DNA from: Candidatus Saccharimonadota bacterium
Lineage (GTDB): Bacteria > Patescibacteriota > Saccharimonadia > Saccharimonadales > Saccharimonadaceae
Direction of reading: 5' to 3'
DNA: 64,000 bases
NCBI GenBank assembly: GCA_017511925.1
Contig: JAFWHS010000014.1
Coordinates: 124,001-188,000, forward strand
Of this stretch, positions 7,760-16,628 are shown one piece after another. Position 1 is the first letter of the stretch. Each line of letters opens with the position of its first letter. The position numbers and the translations under genes were made by a program. The notes under the pieces are model-generated. The model was not told where the DNA came from. It was given only the letters and a program-made list of their open reading frames with translations, and did no database searches.

Positions 7760-7780
7760 AAAGTATGCTACAATTGTACC

Positions 7781-8818
7781 ATGGATTTACAAAAATATAA
7801 AGATGAACTTAGCGAAGTTGAATCATTTCTCGCCGCGCCAGAAGCTTATAGCAAGCCAGATTTTGCAGCTAAAAGCAAGCGTGCCGCCGTTTTGCGCGAA
7901 ATTATCGACTTAGACAACAAAATTACTAAATACACCGCCAGCCTCGAAGAAGCCGAAGCTCTTGTAAACGACCCGGAACTTGGCGATATCGCTAGAGAAG
8001 ATATTAAAATCCTCAAGTCCGAAATCGACACTGCCAAAGCCGAGCTGGAAGAGCTGCTCATCCCTCGCGACCCAGAAGATGATAAGCCGGCAATTTTTGA
8101 AATTCGTGCTGGCGCCGGTGGCGACGAAGCCTCACTTTTTGCCGGAGAATTATACCGCATGTACCTCAAGTATGCCGAAGCTCACGGTCTCAAAGCGGAG
8201 CTCATCAGCCAAAACGAAAATGAAGCCGGTGGCATGAAAGAAGTAATTTTTAAAATTAGTGGTGATAACGCCTACGGACAGCTCAAATTTGAAGGCGGCG
8301 TTCACCGCGTACAACGCGTACCAGTCACAGAATCTCAAGGACGCATTCATACTTCTACCGCCACCGTCGCAGTTTTACCAGAAGCTTCCGAAGAAGACCT
8401 CGAGATTAAACCAGAAGATCTTCGCATTGATATTTATCGATCTGGTGGTCATGGCGGGCAAGGTGTTAATACCACCGACTCAGCCGTCCGTATCACGCAT
8501 TTACCTACCGGTTTAGTCGTAGCCATGCAAGACGAACGCAGCCAGCAGCAAAACCGCGTTAAAGCTATGAATATTTTGCGTAGCCGCCTCTTAGAACGCA
8601 AAAAAGAGGAAGAAATCAAAAATGCTTCCGAGGCACGCAAATCACTCATCGGCACCGGCGACCGCTCCGAAAAAATCCGCACTTATAATTTTCCCCAAGA
8701 CCGCGTCACCGACCACCGCATTCATTATTCCCGCTCTAATATCAACGCAGTCATGGATGGCGATATCGAAGACATTATTCACGAGCTAATAAAACATGAG
8801 CGCAGCTTGTCAGAATAG
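7781..8818 (+). CDS. prfA: Peptide chain release factor 1
   Basis: This 345-residue class I release factor has the catalytic GGQ loop ([17 protein letters not shown]). It also has PVT in [14 protein letters not shown], the position of the RF1 P-x-T tripeptide that reads UAA and UAG. It is slightly short of the usual 355-360. A TACAAT -10 box (7769-7774, with TG before it) lies 6 nt upstream of the ATG and there is no Shine-Dalgarno, so the mRNA is probably leaderless. The stop codon starts the left arm of the long hairpin at 8816-8895. prmC, which modifies the GGQ glutamine, follows directly. Confidence 0.96.
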   Translation: MDLQKYKDELSEVESFLAAPEAYSKPDFAAKSKRAAVLREIIDLDNKITKYTASLEEAEALVNDPELGDIAREDIKILKSEIDTAKAELEELLIPRDPEDDKPAIFEIRAGAGGDEASLFAGELYRMYLKYAEAHGLKAELISQNENEAGGMKEVIFKISGDNAYGQLKFEGGVHRVQRVPVTESQGRIHTSTATVAVLPEASEEDLEIKPEDLRIDIYRSGGHGGQGVNTTDSAVRITHLPTGLVVAMQDERSQQQNRVKAMNILRSRLLERKKEEEIKNASEARKSLIGTGDRSEKIRTYNFPQDRVTDHRIHYSRSNINAVMDGDIEDIIHELIKHERSLSE

Positions 8819-9536
8819 ATTTGTAAGGCCTTTTGAGGACCATAAGCTCGGGCGAACGCCCTCGAGTGTGTCCGAAAAAGGCCCTTACAAATCTATGTGT
8901 GATTTCTACGGTCGCGACTTCATTGTCACGCCAGACGTTTTAATCCCTCGCCCCGAAACCGAGCAAATCATCGACACTGTTCTTACCCTTGCCGGCAAAC
9001 CCTTCCTCCCCGGCGTTAAGCCCACGCCAAGAGTATTGCCAGAATCACCAATTATTCTCGACGTTGGTACCGGATCGGGGTGCATTGCCATCACTTTAGC
9101 ACTAAAACTCCCCGAAGCCAAAGTTTACGCTGTAGATATTTCAGACAAAGCTCTCAAAATAGCCGAAAAAAACGCTGTTTTACACAGCGCCCCTATAACT
9201 TTAATTATATCACACTTACTCGAAAAAGTCAAGGATGGCACCATTCCCACCCCTGATTTAATCGTGGCAAATCTTCCCTATGTTGACAAAGATTGGGATT
9301 GGCTAGATCTAGAAGCCCTCTCAAAAGAGCCTAGCATCGCCCTTTATGCCGAAGATCACGGCCTTGTCCTCATCAAAGAGCTTATCGACGAATCCGCCAC
9401 CCTCAAAATTCCTCGTCTCGTTCTTGAAGCCGACCCTTGCCAGCATGAAGCTATCAAAGATTATGCATCAAAAAAGGGTTTCGACTTAGTCGAAACCCGT
9501 GGCTTTATTTTGTATATGCGCCAATCTCAATATTGA
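8796..9536 (+). CDS. prmC: Release-factor glutamine methyltransferase
   Basis: PrmC/HemK methylates the glutamine of the release-factor GGQ motif. Visible motifs are [15 protein letters not shown], the SAM-binding [12 protein letters not shown] and the substrate-binding NLPY (usually NPPY). The usual N-terminal helical domain of about 80 residues is missing. From the ATG at 8796 (inside prfA), the reading frame runs through the hairpin element at 8816-8895. A second ATG at 8894 would remove that part and begin MCDFYGRDF, close to where the catalytic domain starts. Neither start has a clear ribosome-binding site. The longer form would rely on coupling to prfA. A terminator for the opposing htrA gene is embedded near its 3' end. 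Confidence 0.9.
   Translation: MSAACQNRFVRPFEDHKLGRTPSSVSEKGPYKSMCDFYGRDFIVTPDVLIPRPETEQIIDTVLTLAGKPFLPGVKPTPRVLPESPIILDVGTGSGCIAITLALKLPEAKVYAVDISDKALKIAEKNAVLHSAPITLIISHLLEKVKDGTIPTPDLIVANLPYVDKDWDWLDLEALSKEPSIALYAEDHGLVLIKELIDESATLKIPRLVLEADPCQHEAIKDYASKKGFDLVETRGFILYMRQSQY
8816..8895 (+). repeat. Long hairpin with conserved core, copy 1
   Basis: Arms TAGATTTGTAAGGCCTTTT (8816-8834) and its near-perfect complement at 8875-8895 (one bulged base) enclose a core from GGAC (8837) to GTCC (8873) with an inner GGGCG/CGCCC stem. The left arm begins at the prfA stop codon; the right arm is prmC coding sequence. The core resembles that of copy 2 at 32976-33068, while the arms do not. Confidence 0.7.
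9204..9232 (-). promoter_or_regulatory. Antisense promoter-like box inside prmC
   Basis: Minus strand TTGACT (9227-9232), 17-bp spacer, TATAAT (9204-9209), with the same spacer features (TTTTT then TAAGTGTGA) as promoters elsewhere in the window. It points back into prmC and prfA. No gene lies downstream on that strand. Confidence 0.4.
9476..9498 (-). terminator. htrA terminator inside prmC
   Basis: A perfect 10-bp stem (GGGTTTCGAC / GTCGAAACCC) with a 3-nt loop, followed on the minus strand by six Ts. It lies just past the htrA stop but within the prmC coding region of the opposite strand. Confidence 0.75.
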
Positions 9537-10653
9537 CGGCTATTTCTTTTCCTTCTCTTACAGCAGTCAGCTGTACCGTATCGCCAGGCTTATACTCACC
9601 AATTAGATTAGAAAGCGAGCCAGCTACACCAATCTTTGCCCCATTTACCGCGGTGATGATATCTTTATCTTTTAGCCCCGCTTTGGCGGCTGGGCTACCA
9701 GAAACTATAGCCGAATAAGCCGCTGAGTTATAAAGATAAGCCCCTGCACTTACTGGCAAATTATAATTCTTTGCAATCTCTGGCGTAATCTCTACCATAT
9801 ATACACCAATATAAGATCTAGAAGCTTTGCCAGTCTCAATCAATTGATTTAGCATACCCTTCACGCTAGAAATCGGGATCGCAAAACCTACATTCTCTGC
9901 CGTAGAGCTCGTCGCAGTATTAATACCAATTACTTCGCCTGCCGCATTCACCAACGGACCACCAGAATTACCCGAATTGATCGCCGCATCAGTTTGTATC
10001 ATATCAGACAACTGTTCCGCCATCGATCCGGTACTATCCGTCGCCGTCAAAGAGCGCCCAGTGCCAGAAATAATCCCAGATGTCACAGTATTTTGATATT
10101 GACCAAGTGCGTTACCAATTGCTACCACCTGCTGCCCCACGCTAATCGTCTTAGAATCGCCTAATTTCGCTGCCTTCAAACCAGTCGCATCTTTTATCTT
10201 CAAAAACGCTATATCATTAAGCGGATCTACCGCCGCCACCTCCACATCTTCATAAGTCGTGCCGTCATCCAGCACAACAGAAATTTTATTTGCACCGTCA
10301 ATCACATGCTTATTTGTCAAAATGTAACCATCCTCCGTCACGATCACGCCAGTACCAGCCGCCGACGAATCATAACTCTGCCCAAAATAGCTAGTAGATT
10401 TGATCGATGTCACAATAGACACCACACTTTCCGCAACCTTCTCCGCCACCTCGGCAATTGAGCCTTCCACAAAATTCACAGAATTGCCATCAGCACCAGA
10501 ATTTAAGAAAGTTAGCGGAGTCGAAGCTTTTTGATAGCTAAGATAACTAAATACTGCACTAGCCCCAGCTAAAACTATCGCCACGCTAGACAATGTAATG
10601 GCCAACTTACCACCACAACCACAAGTGCACTTCTCCATTTCTTTTTTATCCAT
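9505..10653 (-). CDS. HtrA/DegP-like serine protease
   Basis: This 382-residue membrane-anchored protease helps with envelope protein quality control. The N-terminus has a short cysteine-rich stretch (KCTCGCGGK) and then a membrane segment (about residues 17-40). The trypsin-like domain shows the triad: His in TNKHVID, Asp in DPLNDIAFLKI, Ser in GNSGGPLVN. One PDZ domain (about residues 290-380) follows. GGGAGG precedes the ATG. It converges on prmC with a 32-bp overlap of coding regions. The gene for a multi-pass membrane protein lies just upstream (12 bp). Confidence 0.95.
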   Translation of the reverse strand: MDKKEMEKCTCGCGGKLAITLSSVAIVLAGASAVFSYLSYQKASTPLTFLNSGADGNSVNFVEGSIAEVAEKVAESVVSIVTSIKSTSYFGQSYDSSAAGTGVIVTEDGYILTNKHVIDGANKISVVLDDGTTYEDVEVAAVDPLNDIAFLKIKDATGLKAAKLGDSKTISVGQQVVAIGNALGQYQNTVTSGIISGTGRSLTATDSTGSMAEQLSDMIQTDAAINSGNSGGPLVNAAGEVIGINTATSSTAENVGFAIPISSVKGMLNQLIETGKASRSYIGVYMVEITPEIAKNYNLPVSAGAYLYNSAAYSAIVSGSPAAKAGLKDKDIITAVNGAKIGVAGSLSNLIGEYKPGDTVQLTAVREGKEIAVNIEIGAYTK

Positions 10654-10665
10654 TTTTACCTCCCT

Positions 10666-11448
10666 TTATATATTAAATATTGGATCGCTAAACCATATCA
10701 CGATAATACCGATAATTATCACGCCAAACAAAACCGGCCCCAAAATATCACGCAATCTAAAATCTTCTTGATGCCTTATCATTACCTGTCTTACATAATT
10801 ATAAATAAATGCAAAGATCGTCAAAATTATCGCTATCTGTGGAATCCGAATCCCACTACTGCCAAATGTATATATAATAGACCACGACTGGCAAAGCCAT
10901 GCCACCTCGGCAAACACTAGCCCACACACCAAAGTAGTGAGCGTAAAATCCTTACTATTTGTTTGCGCTAGTACATGACGACTCGCCGCATAACCTACCA
11001 AAAACGCCAACACGACATCTACAACCGAATTCATCCCAGCTGCCATAATCGTAGATGCTGAGATACCCAAAAATACCGCAACCAAAGACTGCGTGAGATT
11101 TGCCGTCTCGGAAGACATTGGCTTAATTATAGTCAACCATACCACATATATCGCCATTAATATAAAATGCACCGGCATCAAAGAAGACCCAGCATAATAA
11201 GACAAAATTACAATACTAAGCCCCACTATCAAATCTACCAAGTTGGATTTTATATTTAATAGCAGGTACCTACTTCTCACTGCAAAAACTCGCCATTTAG
11301 AAACCAACACTAATAATATGCCTAGTAGCGGGCTACCACTAAACACCGTAATCAGAACCGCACCAATACCAAGCAATATATTCAATAATACATGTACCGC
11401 GTTGCTCGCGATATTACGTGATTTTCTTGCTAAAACATAATCTGCCAT
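10666..11448 (-). CDS. Multi-pass membrane protein of unknown function
   Basis: The 260 residues form about seven or eight hydrophobic segments and no recognisable domain. The N-terminus is basic (MADYVLARKSRN), and short polar loops such as HQEDFRLRD precede the last segment. A TATAAT box at 11457-11462 lies 8 nt before the ATG, with no Shine-Dalgarno, so it is probably leaderless or nearly so. It is followed by htrA in the same direction. The promoter region is shared divergently with lepB. It could be a transporter or an envelope assembly factor, but nothing in the sequence decides. Confidence 0.7.
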   Translation of the reverse strand: MADYVLARKSRNIASNAVHVLLNILLGIGAVLITVFSGSPLLGILLVLVSKWRVFAVRSRYLLLNIKSNLVDLIVGLSIVILSYYAGSSLMPVHFILMAIYVVWLTIIKPMSSETANLTQSLVAVFLGISASTIMAAGMNSVVDVVLAFLVGYAASRHVLAQTNSKDFTLTTLVCGLVFAEVAWLCQSWSIIYTFGSSGIRIPQIAIILTIFAFIYNYVRQVMIRHQEDFRLRDILGPVLFGVIIIGIIVIWFSDPIFNI

Positions 11449-11507
11449 ACTTATATATTATAGCAGATTATTTAAATTAAGCTTAAAAAGGTGTTATAAT
11501 TGTCACT

Positions 11508-12176
11508 ATGGAACCAAAATTCTTTCAGAAACATCCTTTACTCAAAGATTTCTTGAGCCTCGGTGCTTTTATTTTGGCTATCGTCCTTGGTACGCTATTT
11601 CTCAATACTTACATCTATCGCTCTTATAATGTCGTAGGCAGTAGTATGGAAAATACCCTACACAACGACGACCGAGTCATCGTAAATCGTGCCGCCGTAT
11701 CGTGGTCACATTTCTTAGGCCAAGAGTACGTACCAGAACGCGGGCAAATTATTGTTTTTGTAAACGAAGACGAGCAAAAAGTATCCGAATATAAAGCCGC
11801 TGGAGTCAAAAATCCCACCACCTGCACAGTGCCATCCAGCGTGTCCGACCAATACATTATCAAACGCGTCATTGCTTTCCCAGGCGAACGTGTCACTGTC
11901 AAAAATGGTATCATGACTATTTATAATGACGAGCATCCAGATGGTTTTATTTACGACGATGAATGGCGAACTTCAGAAGCCGAAGGCCCCAAAGATTACA
12001 CATCTGGCGAAGTAGACGTTACTGTGCCAGAAGGTGAACTCTTTGTCTCCGGCGACAATCGCGAAGGCTCCAATTCTTGGGATTCACGAAATGGCCTTGG
12101 CACTATCCCTTACTGCCGCATTATCGGCCCAGTCATCATGCGCCTTTTCCCATTCGACAAGATTAAGACATTCTAA
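11508..12176 (+). CDS. lepB: Signal peptidase I
   Basis: This 222-residue protein has one N-terminal membrane segment (about residues 14-35), then the catalytic serine in GSSMENTL. The lysine is in YIIKRVIAFPGE, and the box SGDNREGSNSWDSR is present. It cleaves signal peptides of exported proteins. A TATAAT box (11495-11500) lies 7 nt upstream of the ATG without a Shine-Dalgarno, so it is probably leaderless. Confidence 0.95.
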   Translation: MEPKFFQKHPLLKDFLSLGAFILAIVLGTLFLNTYIYRSYNVVGSSMENTLHNDDRVIVNRAAVSWSHFLGQEYVPERGQIIVFVNEDEQKVSEYKAAGVKNPTTCTVPSSVSDQYIIKRVIAFPGERVTVKNGIMTIYNDEHPDGFIYDDEWRTSEAEGPKDYTSGEVDVTVPEGELFVSGDNREGSNSWDSRNGLGTIPYCRIIGPVIMRLFPFDKIKTF

Positions 12177-12180
12177 GCAT

Positions 12181-12205
12181 AAAAATACCCCCTCTTTCGA
12201 GGGGG
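12181..12205 (-). terminator. Terminator of the flotillin-like gene
   Basis: A 7-bp GC stem CCCCCTC/GAGGGGG with a 4-nt loop. The T-run (TATTTTT) follows on the minus strand, just past the stop of the flotillin-like gene. Confidence 0.8.
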
Positions 12206-12232
12206 CGATGTGAGTTTTAGGGGACTTTAAAT

Positions 12233-13879
12233 TTATTCTTCCGAATCAGTTTCTTCAACTTCCGGAAGTGAGCCCTGCCCCTTAATCGGGTCCGCGATTG
12301 CAGAAACTATTTTTTTGACGGTATCAGTAATTTCTTCACCGTTCAAAGCCTGATTCTGCATATCTGCTTTTGCAAATATCTCCGGTATGCGACCAAGTAT
12401 TCCAGTTAGCAAATCACCGCCGCCTTCCTGTTTAGCTCCACCGTTAAAATCATAGAATTTAGCGTTTTTACCGACTTCGGCCATAACCGTGGCAACATTT
12501 GTTGCAACTTGTACACGAGTGGTCTGTTCAATCTTGAATTTTTCAAGCTCAAAGTTAACTTTCTCATTCGCAGCCTGCGCATCAGATAATTCACGAGCCG
12601 CTTTAGCTTCAGCCATACCTTTTGCCTCAATAGCTTCAGCGTCGGCTTTACCCTTGGCAGCAATTGCTGCAGCCTCAGCTTCACCTTTCATCTTAGTAGC
12701 AGACGCTTCAGCCTCAGCTTTCAGCTTAGTGGCTTTAGCCTCAGCCGTAGCCTCTTTTTCGCGGGCAATAGCCATACCGTCAGCCTCAGTCTTCTTAGCT
12801 TCGGCCGTAGCTTGAGCTTCACGGGTCTTACGAACTGCGGCAGCCTCCGCCTCACCAGTTGCAGTCAGCTTCTTAGCCTCCGCATCACCAGCAGCTTCGG
12901 CCTTTTTACGTTCAGCCTCAGCTTCAGCCTCAATTACAGTCGTGCGCTTTTTCGTCTCTGCATGAGTCACTTCTACTTCCTGTTGCTTTTTAGCTGCAAG
13001 ATTAGCTTGTTCTGCCTGCATTACCGCAACGGCACCCTTCTTTTCTTCCAGCCCTTTATTAATATCCTGTTGTTCAAGCTCACCAGCCATTTTTGATTTA
13101 GCTTGCTCTCGAGCAGTTTCCGCTTCAAACTGAGCTTTTTTAACATCAGTGTCGCGTTGACGCTCTGCAACTGCAACTTGTGCATCAAGTTCTCTTTCCT
13201 GAGCCTTACGATCAGTTTCTGCCTTGGTCTCACGAATCTGTTGGTCATTTTCTGCTGTGATATTCGCAGCTTCACGACGTCTATTTTCGCGATCTGTAGC
13301 GGCAAGATCCCTATAGTAAGTACTACCTTCGGCATCCTCCACTTCATGGATTGAAAGAATTACATCAAATCCCAAATTTTTCATTTGAGCAGAGATTGAT
13401 GTCTTTACTTGATCATCTAACGTATCTTTTCCATTCATGACTTGTTCAGGTGTCATCTTTGCAATAACTGCACGCACACCACCGGATACAACATCAAGTA
13501 TAACTCGCCTCAGTTCATCATCCTTTTTATCAAGAAACTTACAAACTGCACGCTGTAGACTTTCATCTGACGATGTATCAGGACTATAAGCTATCGCCCA
13601 ATCAATCCTCACCGGCACACCAGTAATTGTTTTGGTGACATCGCCTTCTACTTTTGCCGTGCGAACGCAAAGATCGAAATATTTAACCTTTTGGATTAAA
13701 GGAATAACGACTCTACCGCCAGCACGTTTAATCGTAGGATTACCATTCTTATCCGTAGCACCCACGCCAGATACAACCAAAGCCTCATTACCGTCGGCAG
13801 TTTTAATCATTGCAAAAAGCAATCCTATCACTACCAAAAGAATAACTACGCCCAAAATAATTGGAATTAATAAAGTCAT
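12233..13879 (-). CDS. Flotillin-like SPFH/Band 7 protein
   Basis: The 548-residue protein has an N-terminal membrane segment (residues about 3-25), an SPFH domain (about 30-195), a long Ala/Glu/Lys-rich coiled coil (about 195-450) and a C-terminal domain ending in an acidic tail. The order and length match bacterial flotillins (FloT/YqiK type), which organise membrane microdomains. AGGAGG lies upstream of the ATG. A promoter sits at 13975-14003, giving a leader of about 85 nt. No NfeD partner gene is adjacent, unlike in many bacteria. Confidence 0.85.
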   Translation of the reverse strand: MTLLIPIILGVVILLVVIGLLFAMIKTADGNEALVVSGVGATDKNGNPTIKRAGGRVVIPLIQKVKYFDLCVRTAKVEGDVTKTITGVPVRIDWAIAYSPDTSSDESLQRAVCKFLDKKDDELRRVILDVVSGGVRAVIAKMTPEQVMNGKDTLDDQVKTSISAQMKNLGFDVILSIHEVEDAEGSTYYRDLAATDRENRRREAANITAENDQQIRETKAETDRKAQERELDAQVAVAERQRDTDVKKAQFEAETAREQAKSKMAGELEQQDINKGLEEKKGAVAVMQAEQANLAAKKQQEVEVTHAETKKRTTVIEAEAEAERKKAEAAGDAEAKKLTATGEAEAAAVRKTREAQATAEAKKTEADGMAIAREKEATAEAKATKLKAEAEASATKMKGEAEAAAIAAKGKADAEAIEAKGMAEAKAARELSDAQAANEKVNFELEKFKIEQTTRVQVATNVATVMAEVGKNAKFYDFNGGAKQEGGGDLLTGILGRIPEIFAKADMQNQALNGEEITDTVKKIVSAIADPIKGQGSLPEVEETDSEE

Positions 13880-13974
13880 AAAAATACCTCCTAAATTTGT
13901 CTTTTCGACATAAAATTTAAGGGGAATCTTCGCACAAAACTCACAAAATGCTAAAGAACACCCCCAATCTGCTC

Positions 13975-14003
13975 ATTATAGCACAAAACATCAAAAAAGT
14001 CAA
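13975..14003 (-). promoter_or_regulatory. Promoter of the flotillin-like gene
   Basis: Minus strand TTGACT (13998-14003), 17-bp spacer, TATAAT (13975-13980). The spacer starts with a T-run and ends TTTTGTGC, like others in the window. Confidence 0.75.
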
Positions 14004-14005
14004 GC

Positions 14006-15121
14006 TTAAACTTCACCAATCAACTTCACCGAATCTGGCTCCGGCAACTCTTCTACATCTTTCAATTTTCTTTCAATTTGCCTTGAAGTAGTCTTTGCCG
14101 ACTCAATCTTATTAGCTGACTCTTGCAATTTCTTTTGTACGCCTTCTAGAAGCTCACTAAACTTACCAAATTGCGTTTTCACCGCGCCAAGCGTCTGCCA
14201 CACCTCGGCCGAACGTTTTTCAATTGCCACCGTCCTAAAGCCCATCAAAAGCCCCGACAACATCACTGGCAGAGTAGATGGCGACGCAATCGTTATATTA
14301 TATTTCTGTCGTATCTCATCAGACAAGCCCGGAATCCGAATAATCTCCGCATATAAAGATTCTGTCGGCACAAACATAATAGCAAAATCCGTAGTCTTTG
14401 GTGGATCAATATATTTAGTAGAAATTTTCTTAGCTTGCTCTTTTACATCTGTCGCCAAAGCTTTTTGATAAGTCGCAATTTCCGCCTTGTCGCCATTATC
14501 ATATGCTGCTATCAAACGCGAATAATTTTCTACTGGAAATTTTGAATCAATTGGTAGATACACATCTGTCTCTTTGCCCGGCATCTTCACCGCAAACTCA
14601 ACCCTATCGTTCGAACCGTGTTTAGTAATGATATTCTCCTCGTACTGAGTTTTATTTAAAGTATCTTCAATAATTGCCCCGAGCTGCACCTCGCCATAAA
14701 TGCCTCGCGTTTTTACGCCTTCCATTACTTTCTTTAAATCACCTACTCCAGTAGCCAAGTTTTTCATCTCACCGAGGCCTTGATAAACTTGCGTAAGCTG
14801 TGTAGAAATCGATTTAAAGCTCTCATTAAATCGCTTCTCTACCGAAGCTTTAAGCTTCTCATCCACCGTCTCGCGCATTTCTTCCAATTTTTTCTCATTG
14901 CCAGTCTGAAGCCTCTCTAAATTTTCCGCAATTTCCTTTCTATTTTCTCGGAAATTCCGATCAATCGCCGGATTTATTTTGCCTACTTCGCCTTCTACGC
15001 GAATTAAGCGTTCTTCTAAACCTTTAAAATCCGCTGACTTCCCAGGCTTTGACTGCCTAAAAATCAAAACCCCTAAAAGTACAATTATTATCACCCCCAT
15101 TACACCTAAAACTATATCCAT
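14006..15121 (-). CDS. rmuC: RmuC-family DNA recombination protein
   Basis: A membrane segment (about residues 1-20) is followed by a coiled coil and the RmuC domain, with GVKTRGIYGEVQLGAIIEDTL, DSKFPVENYSRLI and FVPTESLYAEI. RmuC proteins are putative nuclease-fold proteins that limit inversions and recombination in E. coli. The ATG at 15121 is preferred to the one at 15127 because the TATAAT box (15128-15133) touches the latter and sits 6 nt from the former. That makes it probably leaderless. A promoter for the next gene partly overlaps its 3' end. Confidence 0.9.
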   Translation of the reverse strand: MDIVLGVMGVIIIVLLGVLIFRQSKPGKSADFKGLEERLIRVEGEVGKINPAIDRNFRENRKEIAENLERLQTGNEKKLEEMRETVDEKLKASVEKRFNESFKSISTQLTQVYQGLGEMKNLATGVGDLKKVMEGVKTRGIYGEVQLGAIIEDTLNKTQYEENIITKHGSNDRVEFAVKMPGKETDVYLPIDSKFPVENYSRLIAAYDNGDKAEIATYQKALATDVKEQAKKISTKYIDPPKTTDFAIMFVPTESLYAEIIRIPGLSDEIRQKYNITIASPSTLPVMLSGLLMGFRTVAIEKRSAEVWQTLGAVKTQFGKFSELLEGVQKKLQESANKIESAKTTSRQIERKLKDVEELPEPDSVKLIGEV

Positions 15122-15150
15122 AACCATATTATATCATAAAAAAACAAAAA

Positions 15151-15226
15151 TGGAGCCGTGAACCAGGCTTGAACTGGTGACCTGCCGCTTACAAGGCGGC
15201 TGCTCTACCAACTGAGCTATCACGGC
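15151..15226 (-). tRNA. tRNA-Thr (TGT)
   Basis: A 76-nt cloverleaf on the minus strand with acceptor GCCGTGA/TCACGGC and encoded CCA. The anticodon loop CTTGTAA sits in a GCCGC/GCGGC stem, giving anticodon UGU. Confidence 0.92.
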
Positions 15227-15252
15227 ATCCACTTTTAATTATAACACAAATT

Positions 15253-15798
15253 TTAATAATTTTCAGGCTTTATTTCAAAATAAGCTTGTGGATGATTGCA
15301 AACTGGGCAAACCTCAGGAGCTTCTTTGCCCACCACGATATGGCCACAATTTCGGCATACCCAAATCACATCACCATCCTTAGAAAATACTTTTTTATCC
15401 TTTACGTTTGCAAGCAGTTTACGATAACGTTCTTCATGAGACTTCTCTATCTTAGCTACTTCCTCAAACTTCACCGCCAAATCTTCAAAACCCTCTTCGC
15501 GAGCCGTCTCAGCAAAACCAGCATACATGTCAGTCCACTCATAATTTTCACCGTCAGCCGCAGCTTCCAAATTAGTTTCCGTGTCTTCTACCGCACCGCC
15601 ATGAAGTTCCTTGTACCACATTTTGGCGTGCTCTTTTTCGTTTAATGCTGTCTCAGCAAAGATCGCCGCAATCTGTTCAAAACCATCTTTCTTCGCCTTC
15701 GACGCAAAGAAATCATATTTATTGCGCGCCTGGCTTTCGCCCGCAAAAGCTACTTCCAAATTTTTTTCGGTCTTGGTTCCAGTATATTTAGTTTTCAT
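15253..15798 (-). CDS. Rubrerythrin
   Basis: The 181 residues form a ferritin-like diiron domain (residues about 1-135) with paired ExxH motifs ([11 protein letters not shown] and [10 protein letters not shown]). A rubredoxin-like domain with CRNC and CPVC follows. Rubrerythrin reduces hydrogen peroxide in anaerobes, consistent with the anaerobic NrdDG. AAAGGAG precedes the ATG. It lies 18 bp downstream of the SDR gene and may be co-transcribed with it. Confidence 0.95.
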   Translation of the reverse strand: MKTKYTGTKTEKNLEVAFAGESQARNKYDFFASKAKKDGFEQIAAIFAETALNEKEHAKMWYKELHGGAVEDTETNLEAAADGENYEWTDMYAGFAETAREEGFEDLAVKFEEVAKIEKSHEERYRKLLANVKDKKVFSKDGDVIWVCRNCGHIVVGKEAPEVCPVCNHPQAYFEIKPENY

Positions 15799-15816
15799 AT
15801 TTTCTCCTTTATTTTA

Positions 15817-16578
15817 TTAAATCGCCGTATAACCGCCATCTACCGGCAAAATCACACCCGTAACATACGAAGCTTCTTCCGACGCAAGGAATACTACCGC
15901 CGCATCAAGCTCGCCAGGTTTACCATAACGCTGCATCGGTACCATAGTTTTTGCGAAATTTTGGAATCTATCTGTATCAAGTACCGCCGTAGTCAACTCG
16001 GTATAGAAATAACCTGGGCAAATCGCATTACAGGTAATACCATCTGTGGCCAATTCCGCCGCAACTGCACGAGTAAAGTTCACCACCGCGCCTTTTGAAG
16101 TATGATACGCAATGGTTGGGATCTCGGTATTACCAACCAAACCATACATAGAGGCAATATTAATAATCCTACCATATTTATTTTTCTTCATGATTTTAGC
16201 AAAAGCTCGTGTCATCTTAAATACGCTTGTTTCGTCTGTCGCAATTGTAAAATCCCACTCCTCATCGCTCATGTCAGTCACGCCCTTATCCTTAGAAGAC
16301 CCAGCGCAGTTAAGTAAGATATCCACTCTACCAAATTCTTCCTCAGCCTTCTTGGCCGCCGCATTTATATCATCCGTAGATGTCACATCACATTTGATAG
16401 CCAATACTTTACCTGCACCAGCCTCAATCAATTTTGGCTTAAACTCTTCCAATCTTTCAACCCGTCTTGCCAAAATCACAAGATTCGCACCTTGTCTCGC
16501 CAAGGCTAACGCCATTTGTTGCCCGAGTCCAGAAGATGCACCAGAAACCACCGCAACTCTATCTTTTAAATTAAACAT
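15817..16578 (-). CDS. Short-chain dehydrogenase/reductase (FabG-like)
   Basis: The 253-residue classical SDR has the cofactor motif GASSGLG (about residues 14-20), NCAG and the catalytic YHTSK. It ends GVILPVDGGYTAI as FabG-type enzymes do. The substrate cannot be told; gluconate/keto-sugar or acyl-carrier reductases share this pattern. AAGGAGA precedes the ATG, and a TATAAT box further upstream overlaps the divergent promoter of the cation transporter. Confidence 0.9.
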   Translation of the reverse strand: MFNLKDRVAVVSGASSGLGQQMALALARQGANLVILARRVERLEEFKPKLIEAGAGKVLAIKCDVTSTDDINAAAKKAEEEFGRVDILLNCAGSSKDKGVTDMSDEEWDFTIATDETSVFKMTRAFAKIMKKNKYGRIINIASMYGLVGNTEIPTIAYHTSKGAVVNFTRAVAAELATDGITCNAICPGYFYTELTTAVLDTDRFQNFAKTMVPMQRYGKPGELDAAVVFLASEEASYVTGVILPVDGGYTAI

Positions 16579-16628
16579 ATATCTCCTTTCTTATCTCAAT
16601 TATACCAAATTTATGCTAATATATTACT

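Noticed and set aside
12489-12815. Plus-strand frame rich in Ala/Ser opposite the flotillin gene
   Set aside because: It is the shadow of the Ala/Glu-rich coiled coil on the minus strand; no start signals.
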